From positions 75,826,786-75,890,785 of the forward strand of contig OX439046.1 of NCBI GenBank assembly GCA_949317995.1: a stretch of 64,000 bases of DNA, written 5' to 3'. The position numbers and the translations under genes were made by a program. The DNA comes from Acholoe squamosa (lineage: Eukaryota > Annelida > Polychaeta > Phyllodocida > Polynoidae). The stretch's first letter is position 1, and every line of letters starts with the position of its first letter. The notes under the pieces are model-generated. The model was not told the DNA's origin. It saw only the letters and a list, made by a program, of their open reading frames with translations, and did not search any database. Shown here piece after piece: positions 12,613-24,794 of this stretch.

Positions 12613-12684
12613 TGGAGAAACCGGGACTCGAACCCGGGGCCCTCCAACTTCGAAGCGGCTGCTCTTCCTCTGAGCTATTTCCCC
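12613..12684 (-). tRNA. tRNA-like gene with defective anticodon stem (CGA by position)
   Basis: Read on the minus strand this is a 72-nt cloverleaf. The acceptor stem is GGGGAAA/TTTCTCC (one G-T pair) with discriminator A. The D arm is GCTC/GAGC. The T arm is CCGGG-TTCGAGT-CCCGG and the variable loop has 5 nt. The internal Pol III A box (TAGCTCAGAGG) and B box (GGTTCGAGTCC) match consensus, and a TTTT terminator begins about 7 nt after the end (12606-12603). The anticodon arm is abnormal: GCCGC faces TTGGA with only two Watson-Crick pairs and one G-T, and the 7-nt loop TTCGAAG places CGA at 34-36. CGA would be serine, but the short variable loop is not serine-like. It could be a tRNA pseudogene, the head of a tRNA-derived SINE, or a tRNA with changed identity. 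The Pol III signals are the well supported part. Confidence 0.7.
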
Positions 12685-13424
12685 TGGCCTGACATTCTCT
12701 ACCTTCCAACTACCCTGGATCAGTATGGTATACATAGGGGGAGTGACACAATCAAGTGAACAGTCCCTCTGAAGGCTCTGCGCACCCGACAGGGGAACGA
12801 ACCCCTACACATGTATCATGCCACCCTCCTGGAGTGTAGTAACCCGCTATAGTCATCACGATGCTCGGATGCTGCTCTGGTGAGTCACTCACAAGGGCTG
12901 GACATAACATATATATATATATACATGATGATGACTAATGGGCAATCTTTAAAGGGTTAATGGAGAGTGGCCTTTAAAGGGTTAATGTAATAGTAGTGCT
13001 GTTTTATGATTCATTACTTCATAACGTGATCTACAAGGTAAGATATGCAATACGCCATGTGGTGTTCGACTCGTGGCATAAAAACAGAACCAAGGGGAAT
13101 TCTGCAGGTATGTAATTCTTTATTTATATCCCTCAACCTTTGAAATACATTCCTTCATATATATACTCAGCATTCCTTGTATATTATTGGTCCTTCTAAA
13201 ATTCCATTCAACCATCTGTTGAAAGCAGCCTGTAGTATATGACATTTTACGGCATATCTCCGCTTGTTTAATCTACTAAATGCTGATGGTGCAAAAATGC
13301 CCTCAATAGTCTTCATGATGCATGAATGCAGCCTTACAGAGTAAAGGGTGCATCCACAAAAATCAGATTAGCCTTTGATGCATTTCTGTATCATGATGCC
13401 TCCTGAATTAATGCAATAGTTTTG
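12685..13424. other. Non-coding stretch with MITE ends
   Basis: A short (TA) run lies at 12911-12923. At 12949-12988 the terminus-like word CTTTAAAGGGTTAATG occurs twice, matching the GGG-TTAA end of the GCATCATG family. 13313-13420 has ATGATGCATGAATGCAGCC and related words, probably a decayed copy of the same family. No gene seen. Confidence 0.5.
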
Positions 13425-13545
13425 CTTTCTAAAGCCCGGGATCCACTACTCCGACAATGGCTGTGTTTTTTGCCAGACGTTGGAAATTGCATAGACAGTC
13501 ACAGCAGCAAATTCACTAATGTGACAAACCCACAGGGAACGGCAA
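13425..13545 (+). repeat. Dispersed repeat, copy 2 (pairs with 6880-7110)
   Basis: Diverged homologue of 6920-7040 in the same orientation, matching through GGATCCACT, TTTTTTGCCAGACG, TTGGAAATTG and AGTCACAGCAGCAA. Confidence 0.5.
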
Positions 13546-16500
13546 GACTCACAGACCTCGAAAACTTTTGGTATTTGCGACAGGTCTCAGACAGTCAGTT
13601 TCATGTTTGAATTTGCAAGTGGAAGACCGCTTAACTTTGCATTATTTGCTGAGTATGGATGCTGAATTGTATTCGACTAGCGCTTCGTTTAGACTGACCA
13701 TAACATATGGTTTTTAAATGCAATTGGCAACTTTCTGCAGTGTACAAGGTATGGCTAAACCTACAGTAGGCTACCACTACATCAACCTGTACCTGGGGTG
13801 GAGGTGTTTGTGTATGTGGGGGAGGGGGGGGGGTAGGGCCCTTCTCAGTCAGCCTCTAGGTTACTGTGAATAGAGAACCTAGACATCAGACCTAGGACAC
13901 AAATAATAACCACTCCCTTACAAAAACATTGTGGGTGTTGACTCCAGGATCAAGACTTTCATTTCTTCCCTTTTCAAGGCACATGGATTAACTGATCAAT
14001 CAATATTGATTTTTTTTTATATAAAGAATACATATAAATTGGATGCAAATATATAAATGTAGACAAATGTTTTCCGTCTGCATTCAAAGAAAAAATAAAT
14101 CATAATTCACCAAAAAAAAAAATCTCATGGTGATGACAATATGCAGCATGCCTTTTTAATGTCATATAAATCTAGTACAGAAGTTTTTAGAACTTCAGAG
14201 TTTTAGATTATACCTGTTTGAAGCTATTCAGGCAGATTAATGAGCATTAATCATTAACAAGGTGAATCGCAATGGTGTTTGAAATCATATTGCCGGGTGG
14301 ATATAATGTATGTCCACTGCCATCGATACTCTTCATACTGTCATGCTGCAGATATGTAATATGTATAATAAATCCTCACGTATAAGACGCATATCATGAT
14401 GAAATTTAGGGATGATGCATTCTGTGGCCCCGCAATGGGCTAAATGTAGGTCAGTTTTGTATAACTATGCCAGGTTCTACCTGCCGGATACAATGCATCA
14501 TGGGCTTATTACCCCTCATATTTCACGTAGTTCTCTATTTTCACCTGGTTACCCTAAACAACAACCCCTCAGCTCTCACAACCTCAGCCCTCGGCCCTTT
14601 ACCCACAGGGGGTTACTGTGCAAGGGGGTACCGTACCTTACAATGGTTTAGTACTGACAGGTGCAATATTTCCTTACCCTACTTTTACAATGAAGATAAT
14701 GGCATTTACCCCTATTATCACTCACACCTACTGTCGTTTTTTTCCCAAAATATCTAATTGGACTTCTCTGCAAGAATTTTTCTTTTTTAATTTGAAAACG
14801 CCCATCTGTATCAGAGTGTTTTCAATCATAAAACCTCATAGGGCAACCCATACCAACTTTGGCAAATAGCTAGATGCTGAATTTGGCTGGAATCTTTACC
14901 AAGTAAAATGTACCTATAATTCTAATGCAATCCTTCCTAAAGTCCATATAGCTGGACTTGTAGGGATGTACTTTGGAAAACATCTTACAGTTTTGTGGAA
15001 ATTCTTCACCTCATTAATCCATTCTGGCACTCTACCTATTCTCCCTGGACATGCAGTTTCAAATTGTTCTACTCAGTGAGTCACAAGATTTCTCTTGATA
15101 TGCCATTATCATTTCTTCACATTAGGTTGGGTGATTTTATCACCCCTGACCATGTAGTCAGTGGTGACCACTTTCAGTCAGTCAGCCGCCATATTGATGA
15201 CATGTCAGCTCCGCAGCATGAGGCCTGGATCCAATGGGTAGTTCCTGATGACCCGTGCTGCCATCTGTTAGCAGTGTAATGAGTTAATCCACTCTCGGAG
15301 CGGACAATGAACAATCTATCGACAAGCCATTACAGACCATATGCACCCTAGGAAATGCCTGTTGAATCAAACTTCCCCGTAAAGCTGTCAGGTGAATCAC
15401 CATATTTATCATACTGTAAAGCAGTGTAATGATGCCCCAGAGGAGAGTACAATGAACCACTGCGAGACAAGGAGTCTCTGTTACTCTTATCTTATTAAAG
15501 TAAATGTGTCTGAAGTATAAGTAGTTGGCTTCTATAAGTGATTCTATACACAGAGAGAAGAACACTGATCGCTTTGACGCATACTGCACAGGTCACAATT
15601 TGTCTCCCACATGACATGTATGAAGGCATGTCGAATGAGGTTGACGCTCTCATATTTGGTTCGTCAACTCCACTTGACATGCGTAATGAAGACACGTCAC
15701 ATATTTCTGATCCATTCACCTGAGTGCTAGGTAATACTGTGAGACAATTATGTAAGGGTCAAGAGCAGTCAATAGCTATGTACCAATGGTTCAATCGAGG
15801 CAGGCCTATAATAGAAGGCAGGGGATATCATAACCCCACAGGCCTGCAACACTAAGGCACTTTTTCCTATCTACAGAACTTCTACTTGACTGAGGACCTC
15901 TATGCAGTCCATAAGACAAGGGCATGGAGGTGCATGGCAATGCCATCTGTCTCCATGTAATGAAGATACTGAGATTATAGACTGTGGGTTAGCATACAAT
16001 CTTTTGGTATTTTCACTGACCCACACACAAGGTGTCTAACCTCTCCAGTTGAATAATTCAGGATTGTGGGTGTCTATTTTGATATTCAATAACAAATGCA
16101 AATTTAACTATGAAATAGAATTCACTACCATTCATTGATAGTATTTACAGACCTTAGTGATCTATTCTTTATGAAAACAAAATGACACAGATACATCAAA
16201 TGTCTCAAGTGTTGGTAGTACCTCTTGGTAGTGATTAATCCTTGTACCAAAATGGTTGTTTGCCCCATCTAGTGGAATATCCTAGAACAATTATGTATGT
16301 CAAACCATCACATGTCAAGTGCCTTCAACATGGCTGTGACCCTTGTCAACTAACAGATGACGTGGCATTTTTAGGCATGTCAAATCATATGAGGATTACT
16401 GTGTGCTACAGTTGTCATGGTGACATATGTGCACATGTCCCAATGACATGTGCTCTCTGTGTCAAATCAAGTTGACATGGGTATACATGTCACTTTGTCA

Positions 16501-17746
16501 GGAAGACTTTTTTCAGTGTACATAGTATATAAGAATCTATACATATACGTTGTTTCATAAAATATATCTCCGACAGAATTCGGATGTTCTTTAATTTGTA
16601 TTCCAAGACTCTGTCAGCAACCATTTCTAGGGACTGAAAGCTTCCCTGCTCTATAATACAGAGCCTGTGTTTGTTCATCTGGATGCCCTCAATGTTAAAG
16701 TGCCTTCTGTCAGCGTCCTCTGGTGTGTATATAACGCATCTTTACACCCTTAAATCTTATATATACTCACCTCAACAGGCCAGAAAAAACCCTACAGATG
16801 CTGCATCTATATCTATAGGCTTCATCCACTAAACCATTTGGTCATTATGGTATTTGGATGAAGCCGGGTGCGTAGCAAAGGCTGAATTTGTGCATCTTGT
16901 CGACCCTAGGCTGGCTAGACTCGGCATGACCTTCATCATTCATCGGTGGCAGATCCAGGATTTTAGCCAATACTCTTGCTTAGATTTGGGGCTTAAAATA
17001 TGCAAAGAACTCTTACTATAGCCAAAAAGGAAGGGGCGCACGCCCCAACACCTCAATCTAAATCCGCTACAGAATTCACTTTGGACAGGTTTTTAGCTTG
17101 TGCTGTGCCGGTTCATCATTACAAGAAGGAGAGACATGGACCTGGAGGCATCATACTGCCCTTACAGCATCAAGTCCTACCCCAGGCCCTACACCTATCA
17201 TTCACCATCAAGTACACTTCACCAGGTCTAGATTTGTAATCTGGACTCTCCTTCTCAGGGTGAGAACTGAGCATACTCAGAGAGAGAACAACATACTGGA
17301 CAAATCCTTGGCCTCTCGCCTGGTACTTTATTTCCGATTTTTGACAGTCGCGTGAAGAGACCCCCTTTTCTTTCCATAACGACTCTATTACCTTCTGGGA
17401 AGCTCAATACCCTATTCTCAACAGAGAAAACATCCCCAGTCACTGCTTACCATTCTTCTGGATTTTTATGATGAGGTTTATATGTGGGTATATATACAAG
17501 GCTTACAGACAATAGGGTTATTTATCCAGCTTCAGATGTATTCGAAGCAATGGCTTCAAAAATGGCTTCCCGTACACCTCCCATAAATCCGTGCTGATTC
17601 TTCAGCATAATGCCATAATGAAGCGTCCTTATATATACATCCATGGCAGCCGATACAATGAATGACAATGACGCATCGGTGCATTACCAGGTTAAAGGAA
17701 AGTGACCAATCTGCTCTCTCCCACAGTTCACCAAGCTACCACACCA
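13546..17746. other. Unique non-coding stretch
   Basis: No gene recognised in 4.2 kb on either strand. 13815-13840 is G-rich. 15185-15196 has GCCGCCATATTG (YY1-like, minus). 15600-16500 is unusually dense in GACATG/CATGTC words. 17590-17690 has scattered words of the GCATCATG family. The open frames here (94, 96 and 101 codons at most) overlap one another and have no domains. Confidence 0.5.
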
Positions 17747-18409
17747 GGAGGTTAATTCAAAAGACTCTGCCATCGCTACCCATGAGATGTTAGCGTAAGC
17801 ACATCTGTTACCATCTCATAAGATCTAGTGTTACTACAATAAAATAGCGGGTGCTGTTTGGCCAGTAACTAATAGGAAGTACTATGCAGTCCTTCACTAT
17901 TCCACTTCAGTACTAACATCACCCCCTTATTTTATACTGAGAAACAATAGTGGTTTCCCCCGAGTGCAAGTGCACCTGGGTGGGGGGACATTCCTTGTCA
18001 CAAAAGTGAATGCACCTGCAGATAGTCCTTGGGGCTCTTGAGTATACTCATGCGTTAAGGGCATAGTAACGTCAAGCCTACCTTTCCTCTGTTAGTTGGT
18101 GTGGGGGGGGGGGCACTGTACTTATAAAATACAAGCTATAATTTCATTGCAACTCCTGGTAGATTTATTTTTTCCTCTGCTATTTTTTCCCTCCACTGCT
18201 ATTTTTTCTCTGTGGACCTGTTACCACTCTGCACAGTTGTTAGCTGCTTGGAATAGTGAAAGGAGGGCTGAGGCTAACATCGCTCACTAAAAAGTAGCTG
18301 GCTATCAGAAAGGAAGGCAGATCTACCTTACCATTACAGTATAGAATATGGGAGGGAAATCACTAACATCTCATAGGTAGCGATGGCAGAGCCCTTTGAA
18401 TTAAGCTCC
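17747..18409 (+). mobile_element. GGAGGTTAATTCAAAAG MITE, copy 1 (663 bp)
   Basis: Begins GGAGGTTAATTCAAAAG and ends with the near reverse complement CTTTGAATTAAGCTCC. Inner TIR parts (TGCCATCGCTACC/GGTAGCGATGGCA) match exactly. The whole element aligns with 33063-33713, including the interior ATAGTGGTTTC, GAGTGAATGC-like and poly-G blocks. No transposase frame. A non-autonomous DNA transposon; superfamily not assigned. Confidence 0.88.
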
Positions 18410-18978
18410 AGTACCCAGCCAGACCCAGATGTTTCCTCTCCTACACTGATAAGGCCCATGTTGTGATCTAACACAAAAACTACTAATGCTAATTTAGATA
18501 AGGACTAACATTGAACTCTGTAAAAGAAGACGTTGAGAATAGAGGAGTAGATAAGGCAATGGCTGGTATTATCACAATGTCTATTTATAAGGTGTGGGAT
18601 GCATTTGCACTGGTGTGTAAAAAGTAGTATAGGGTGTGGTCTGGACGTTCTACAAAAGTTGGAAGTGCACTACGCCATACTCTTCCTTTCTTTATTAAGT
18701 ACCTATTATATGAACAGAAAAACATGTCTTAATGTAAATTCTAGTTTTGAAAAGAACGTCTGACAAAGGACAAATGTAAGGGTACAGGCAAGGACAATTT
18801 CAATCAGAAACGCTAAAGAGTCAAGAAATATTTCAGAGCAACTGAAGAAATGTGTCCTAAATCCACTTAGAAATAGGCAAAAATAAAGAAGGAAATAGAT
18901 AAAGTGGATTTAGAAAAGAAAGAAGTAAAAGCCGTGTTGTTCCTCACTGTCTTAAAAACTGCTCATGGTTTCAACACG
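18410..18978. other. Unique non-coding stretch
   Basis: Nothing recognisable on either strand. Confidence 0.5.
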
Positions 18979-19107
18979 CAGCTGATACATTGATGCATCA
19001 TGCCCATTGGTCGTCATGATGCTCCAATGAAGTGCTGGCGAGACTGGTGCATCATGACGACCAATGGGCATGATGCACTCCTGCATCAGCAGCCTTTATA
19101 GGGTTAA
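18979..19107 (+). mobile_element. GCATCATG-family MITE with perfect 28-bp hairpin
   Basis: 18995-19022 and 19049-19076 are exact reverse complements over 28 bp around a 26-nt loop containing CCAATGAAGTGCTGGC. The stem continues imperfectly outward to CAGCTGAT/ATCAGCAG. The right end runs TTTATAGGGTTAA, matching the GGG-TTAA terminus of the copy at 47706-47948. The left TTAA end is not recognisable, so this copy is partly decayed. Confidence 0.85.
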
Positions 19108-20584
19108 ACATCACAGTCACAAGCACCACTTTCGAATAAGTGCCTGAGGTACAGGGATAATGAAATCAACCCCCTGGAATCAACCGTGGCGTGGGCACTA
19201 AACACAGCATTTTAATAGTGTAATAGGTGCCAGCCTCAAATAAGGACCAATGATACCGGGGTATTGAAATTGATTAATATAAGGTCACTAAAACAAGTCA
19301 CTGAAGTATATTCTGAGGTCTGAATTTACCAGAAAGTCTCTCTCCCTATACAATAAAACATCCTTCAGTGCCATGACAGACGTACCCAGTGGTCCGTCTG
19401 TCTTGTAGACAGCCAGTGCCACTCTTTAGCAAGAACAACAAACGCCAAGTGACCTTGACCTTAGGCTATTTGTCCAATCAGATCAACCCCTCCAAACCTC
19501 TCCCCTCCCGGCATCCTTCACACCCCGAACACCTCCAAGTCTTGCACAAGGCGAGATGTAGCTGAGATTTGGTGCTGGTACCTGGTGATCTGGGTGATAA
19601 TAGGGGAACTGGCTGTAGGGGGCGATATTTGGGGAGGCAACACCTGCAGGGGAAAAGGGGAGGCTGAAGGAGGGTGTCTGGATAGCTTTGTCGTAACAGG
19701 CAAGAGTGGTTCTATTTATCACATTTCTCAACTTTCTGATCCCTTTAGAGGAAAGACAAATCGATAGGAAAGACAAAGCCTTGATATCGGCATGATTTGA
19801 AATAAGACCGAAAAGGAGGAGATAAAAAAGAGAAACAGAATCAAGTACTGCTGGTGAGTAGGGGTCAGCTTGTCTACATATATCCAAGATGGTGGGGGAT
19901 GTCCTTTAACAAACGTGATCCCCTGGTGTCTGTATAGAGAACTGGTGTGTTAGTTCACATCCCGCCAGGTGGGACAGTCACATGGGTGTGTTTGCGCTAG
20001 TACCACTACAAGCCACCAGGAGGCCTGGGGCTATACTCGTAGAGGTACCTCAGAAGGAAACTAGGGGGCACCAGTGTATGTCACCATGGTTATATGGGCA
20101 TGGTGGGACTGTAGCCATTTAGTGATAGGTCCTCCAATGGAAATCTCGCTGGAAAATCCAGAAACATATGCTATGGGATTCCTCCGATAAGCAGAAAAGG
20201 TTTGGGCTGTGTGACAGCAGGTAAGACTTTGTAGGGGTTATTGTACGAGGACAGTGTTATAAGCGATATATAACACAGGGGGCCTTATAGATACACTGTG
20301 TATCTGTGAGACGATTGGTTAGTATGACCTCTACATGTGAGTCTCAAGGTCAGATCCAAGGTCAACATGGCGGCCAACACAAACAGAGGAATATGGACGT
20401 AGCAATTATCCACTTAGGCGCATTAACATATCTAAGGTAAATAGTGGAACTTTGGGCACATGTGCCTAGTTTATCGTCTTCTTGTGAGGACACACATGTT
20501 ACAAGCAGTTGGTGGAGGAGCTAACTGCTGCTGTTAGGCCTTGTAAGACATATCGAAAAGGTCAAGCTATTAAGCCATATATAA
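19108..20584. other. Unique non-coding stretch
   Basis: No gene supported. The 134-codon minus-strand frame at 19483-19887 has no recognisable domain and overlaps open frames on both strands. A CTCF-like ACTAGGGGGCACCAG word is at about 20060, and a YY1-like ACATGGCGGC is at 20366-20375. Confidence 0.45.
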
Positions 20585-20870
20585 GCAAATGTCCACGACC
20601 ATGGGATATTTTTACATCGTATTCCCTGAGGTGGGACTGGCATATCCCACGAAGCCATTATATGGATACGGGAATACAATGGGAATACAATGTAAAAAAT
20701 CCCATGGAAGTGGACATTTGCATTTATGTCATGGCCTAGGGGTTATTTTGCTTTTAAATAAAGAAACACTGCTCAGATCTGTTCAAAATCCAAGATGGTG
20801 GACACCCATTGAATACAGCCACATTGTATTCCATCCCCCCCCCATTGAATACGGAATGTCCAGTGCTGAG
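20585..20870. mobile_element. Compound hairpin element
   Basis: 20585-20626 and 20681-20721 are near-perfect reverse complements (about 41 bp; GCAAATGTCCAC... facing ...GTGGACATTTGC). A second, weaker inverted pair follows at 20804-20863 (TGGACACCCATTGAATAC versus ATTGAATACGGAATGTCCA). The shared words ATGGGA, GTATTCC and GGAATAC suggest both came from one MITE-like element. The two open frames here are shadows of the palindrome. Confidence 0.7.
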
Positions 20871-21958
20871 TAAAATCACATTAGACCTGTGCTAATTTAA
20901 ATAGTTGTGTAAAAACAGGCCACAACAGTTTTCACACCACTGCCATGAATGGTACCATGACAGTTTCTAGTAAGCAGGTAAGAAAACTGCTCAAATTTAG
21001 TAACACATTTTTGTACATAATATGTTAGAAGGAATTCCTTGCAAAACATAATATCTTTGTGCTGTGAATGCTTGGCAAATGTAGCCTGTAAGCAAAATGG
21101 AACCCGACAGGCTTCACATTATTTATAGACCATATAGATGGGGGGAATAGACAGTGGACGGTGTCCAAAGTCATCGCTTGTTGTGATAAGAAGTGGCCAA
21201 CATTTTCCTACCACAGAAGATTAGTCGATGGTAAATACTGAAACCCTTCACAAAGTCTCAGTGCCTCTGACATGATCTTCTCATCTCTGGCTGTAAGCTA
21301 GCCTCCAGTAATTAGCTGTGGCTAATTTTAAACTGCCCGGATCATCTCCCCGAGTAGCGCTAATTCCAGCAACGGCATTCCTGAGTTAGGTAAGGAGAAG
21401 GGACTCGGTGCTCGTTATATTGATGCTGCTTGTGAAATGGATCACCAGCACATCTATTTCTCATGGTTATTTTGCTTATGCATGCTTTCCTTGTCACTCT
21501 CTGATATTCTTTTCCCCCTGGGTTTCCTTGTGCGATCAAGCCCTTATCCTCAAGGTCAAAAATGTGACTTTTGGAACTTTTTTCACAAGTAACATCCCCA
21601 AATATCATAACACAATCATGGGCTACCATCAAGAATACATCCCCCTCCCCAGTAAAGGAAGGGATCTTCAGAAATCTCAATTGAGGGCATGATCAACAGA
21701 CTATAAATCTTTCCAAGAACACCTTTGGTCAGAAAATAAACCAGTTCTCCATCAAAATGATCTTAAAGACACCCCAGCGGCCTTTGTAGTCTATGCCTAG
21801 GTCCTTAATATATTGTCCCTTAACCTTGCATTTGTGTTCACACGTAAAATTCCATTCTTAGAGGAGAAGATCCCGGGCCTTTTCATTACATTTAGATTCT
21901 ACCAACAATGCACCAATGCGGTGCTGCTGAGGCTTCCTACAAGTACAGCACTTTAGAA
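20871..21958. other. Unique non-coding stretch
   Basis: Nothing gene-like that I can support. Open frames at 21360-21680 (minus) and 21408-21692 (plus) overlap each other head to tail and have no domain. Confidence 0.45.
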
Positions 21959-22187
21959 GTGTTTTGGTTCACCTTCATTAATTACTTGTTTTGGTTCACC
22001 TTCATTATTTACTTGTTTTGGTTCACCTTCATTAATTACTTGTTTTGGTTCACCTTCATTATTTACTTGTTTTGGTTCACCTTCATTAATTACTTGTTTT
22101 GGTTCACCTTCATTAATTACTTGTTTTGGTTCACCTTCATTAATTACTTGTTTTGGGAATGCATCGGTAATGCATCATGGCAACAAC
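21900..22187 (+). repeat. GCATCATG-family copy interrupted by minisatellite
   Basis: GCACCAATGCGGTGCTG at 21908-21924 and ATGCATCGGTAATGCATCAT at 22160-22180 match the loop and right arm of the family. The 27-bp array lies exactly between them. Confidence 0.5.
21960..22156 (+). repeat. 27-bp minisatellite, about 7.3 units
   Basis: Perfect or near-perfect copies of a 27-bp unit containing TTGGTTCACCTTCATTAATT, with ATTAAT/ATTATT as the only recurrent variant. 27 is a multiple of 3, so the plus strand stays open and would encode a hydrophobic 9-residue repeat WFTFINYLF inside a 121-codon frame (21908-22273). There is no signal peptide, no flanking domain and no splice context, so coding is unlikely. 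Confidence 0.93.
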
Positions 22188-22672
22188 TGATTTATAAGAA
22201 AAACGGATATGTATATCTATATGCCACATTTTCCAGATCCACAGACACTCTGAGTGACTCTATGTGGGCCTGAGTTCAGTGACCTTGACAACCAGCCTCC
22301 TTCTGATGTTACCCGCTGACACTAAGTGCTGCCACCTGTAGACCACCAGGTGAAAAACCACCTGATGTGACAAGCAGGGACCGTATGCGGGATAAGGTGG
22401 ATTGAATTATAAAAAGGTGAACCTGACAATATGCTAAATTTAAAAAAAAAAATCAGTAAAGTGTGACCTTCATAATTTGTCCGCTTGGCAACATCATGAT
22501 TGCCATAATGACCCATTTAATCTTGAATAAGCACTAAGGCGCACAGCAACATTGAAATTGAAGATTATACTATAAACTAAGACTTGACTAATCACTGGTC
22601 TACAATATGGGCCAGGAATAGAGCTAGGTTGAAATCTGTAAGTGGAAAATGGTCCCTGCCTGAAGACCAGAC
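22188..22672. other. Unique non-coding stretch
   Basis: No feature recognised beyond two CACCTG/CAGGTG E-box words near 22337-22360. Confidence 0.5.
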
Positions 22673-22730
22673 AAACACAGTAAAAGGTATGCCTGCGCAC
22701 CCCCTACCGGGCGTACCTTTTACCGTGTTG
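22673..22730. repeat. Short hairpin
   Basis: AACACAGTAAAAGGTATGCC pairs with a downstream GGGCGTACCTTTTACCGTGT arm (about 20 bp, 2-3 mismatches) around a short loop, CTGCGCACCCCCTACC. Possibly a minimal MITE or a structured RNA; function unknown. Confidence 0.6.
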
Positions 22731-23002
22731 ATCCACTCTTTGTGATTTCATCACACTTTTCAATATTATTCATCAACATAGTCTGCATAATATGTTTTAG
22801 ACAGGATGTCTGTGATTCTTTACTGTTAGCTGTAGAAAACCGCCAGATGGAGCCACTTCCTGTAAGATTAGTCGAGGATTGTGATGTTTCTGACCTTTGT
22901 GTGAGTTTTCTTATTATCTTTATTTCTGCACTGACATATATATGTACGTTTGTGTTCACAGCTGGTGCCCTGCAGCTGTCTCTACCTGTCCGCACCCCTC
23001 TA
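22731..23002. other. Unique non-coding stretch
   Basis: Open on both strands for about 90-110 codons (22720-22995 minus, 22742-23071 plus), with no recognisable domain in either. I do not call a gene. Confidence 0.4.
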
Positions 23003-23213
23003 CACTGTAAAAAAAAAGTTCAAAATATTGGCAAAATCCTAGTTTTGAAGTTGCCAGAGATCCGTAATTAGTTTCACAGAGATTCCTTGCACCAGCGTAT
23101 GCCGCATGTTGTTTTTGTAAAAACTAAACTGGTTCAATGCAAAACAAATACGGTGGTTCACTGTTTAGTTTTACTAGGATCCCTTGTAGATAGATCAGTT
23201 ATTTTTTACGGTG
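23003..23213 (-). mobile_element. CACTG...CAGTG MITE, 211 bp
   Basis: Begins CACTGTAAAAAAAAA and ends TTATTTTTTACGGTG. The outer bases are TA on both sides (CTC-TA, TA-TGACC), consistent with a 2-bp TA target duplication. The interior, read in minus orientation, resembles the copies at 37276 and 46179 (CACCGTA, ACAAGGGATC and GGATCTC-type blocks). Non-autonomous. CACTG termini are compatible with CACTA/EnSpm-like elements, but the superfamily is not proven. Confidence 0.75.
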
Positions 23214-24794
23214 TATGACCCCGCCCCCCCCCTCATCCATTCTCTACATATCCCTGTTGTATTTGTTGTATGGCCACCCTCGGGCTCCACGTTCCAGGCT
23301 GTAGTAACAAAGGTTACCTGCAAACAGGCGCCCAACCCGCTTCAACGCCGCCTGGTTCTGAATACAGCCACCAGGTGGGGGTAGCTGGTAACGCCCCCAT
23401 TCCCCTGATCAAAGAACCAGGCACCTGTAGGCCTGGTAAAGGGCGGTCAGGATACATTGGGACCCTGTAGTGGTAAAGGCTGGTATTATAATTAACACAG
23501 AAGTCCATGGTACATGGGGATCTTGGTAAAGATAGGTTATTAACGAAGATGGTAACTGTACATAGTCATCCATGTGCCAAAAGACAACGAAGTATCTTCA
23601 CTAACAATAGACAGAAATGTAGAAATAGCATTGTAGACATCTGCTATATTCCAATTCTACATACTCCAGTAATCTATTGTTATTTGTCATTTTTGACAAG
23701 CTCCGTGAAAAGATAAGTTAGACCAATTCTCAAGATGGCTCATATATATTCATTGAGTAATGGTTTTAATTATAAGTACTTATTGTTTAACAGTTTAGCT
23801 TGTTTTGATGTAATGCTCATGACTCTTCCTGAAGTGTCCACATGTGAAAACAACTTAAACATCAAGATAATTGCAAGACAAAGCTACCTGAGCCAGTTTT
23901 AAAAGTGACTTTTTCTATTCTCAATCTACCGGTATAATGGTTCCAGCGATTTTTCGTTGGCACACCTACTAGACCCAGGCCCTACTCCTAGAAGACTTGT
24001 GCTATAGAAATACCTTGTCAGGTCCCAGCCTTGTAGAGCTCTCCTGTGGTGGAGGCGTGTAATTGGTATGTGCTGGTTGGTGGTGAGTGGCAGTAAAGTT
24101 ATTGAATCATGTCGGGTACCTGTCTGCAGGGCCGACATTAAAGATGGATGGATTATCATGGTGTTGGGGCATGGAGTATGGGTTTTAGGGTGCTGGGGCA
24201 AGATGCATTATCTTAGTTTGATATCATACAGCTGTGATCTGACCGACAAATCTGACAAATTTGATAACCCGACACTGACCGAGTTATATATGTTTATAAA
24301 CATGTCTCTGTATGAGTAGATGAGCACAGGCATATGATATACACACACAGAAAAGTATACAATGTTTTATTCCCATTTGATCTAGCTTTTAAAAGGCTGT
24401 CTATATGAAAAGCTTTTCATGATGTGAGCCATTCGTTTCTACCATATCTCTGCAGGGCTGGATTGATTTTGGAGAGCCAAAAATAATCAAGTGTGACCTT
24501 ACTATCATAATCATTAACTTTTTTAGCCACACATTATTTGGATTAGTCCGCCAATAATGTGCTGGCCCTGAACTGAATTCGCCCACTTTAGCCGATATCA
24601 GGCAGATTTTCGTATTGACTTGATATGCTTTCAGTTTGCGTCATCAGTGTCCATACCTAGTTTTTAAAGTGTTGAGAACTTCGGAAATTTTAATGTAAAC
24701 AATATCGATTGCATGGATCATAGATATCTATATACAGCTACATCATATATTGATATTTGATGTTGATCCAATCTGAATTACTTAAAAAAAAGTA
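23214..24794. other. Unique non-coding stretch
   Basis: No gene or repeat supported. 23270-23470 is GC-richer and open for 66 codons but matches nothing I know. A CCACCAGGTGGGGGTAG word lies near 23370. Confidence 0.45.

Noticed and set aside
19483..19887. 134-codon minus-strand frame as a gene
   Set aside because: Overlaps frames on both strands, no recognisable domain, no promoter or splice context.
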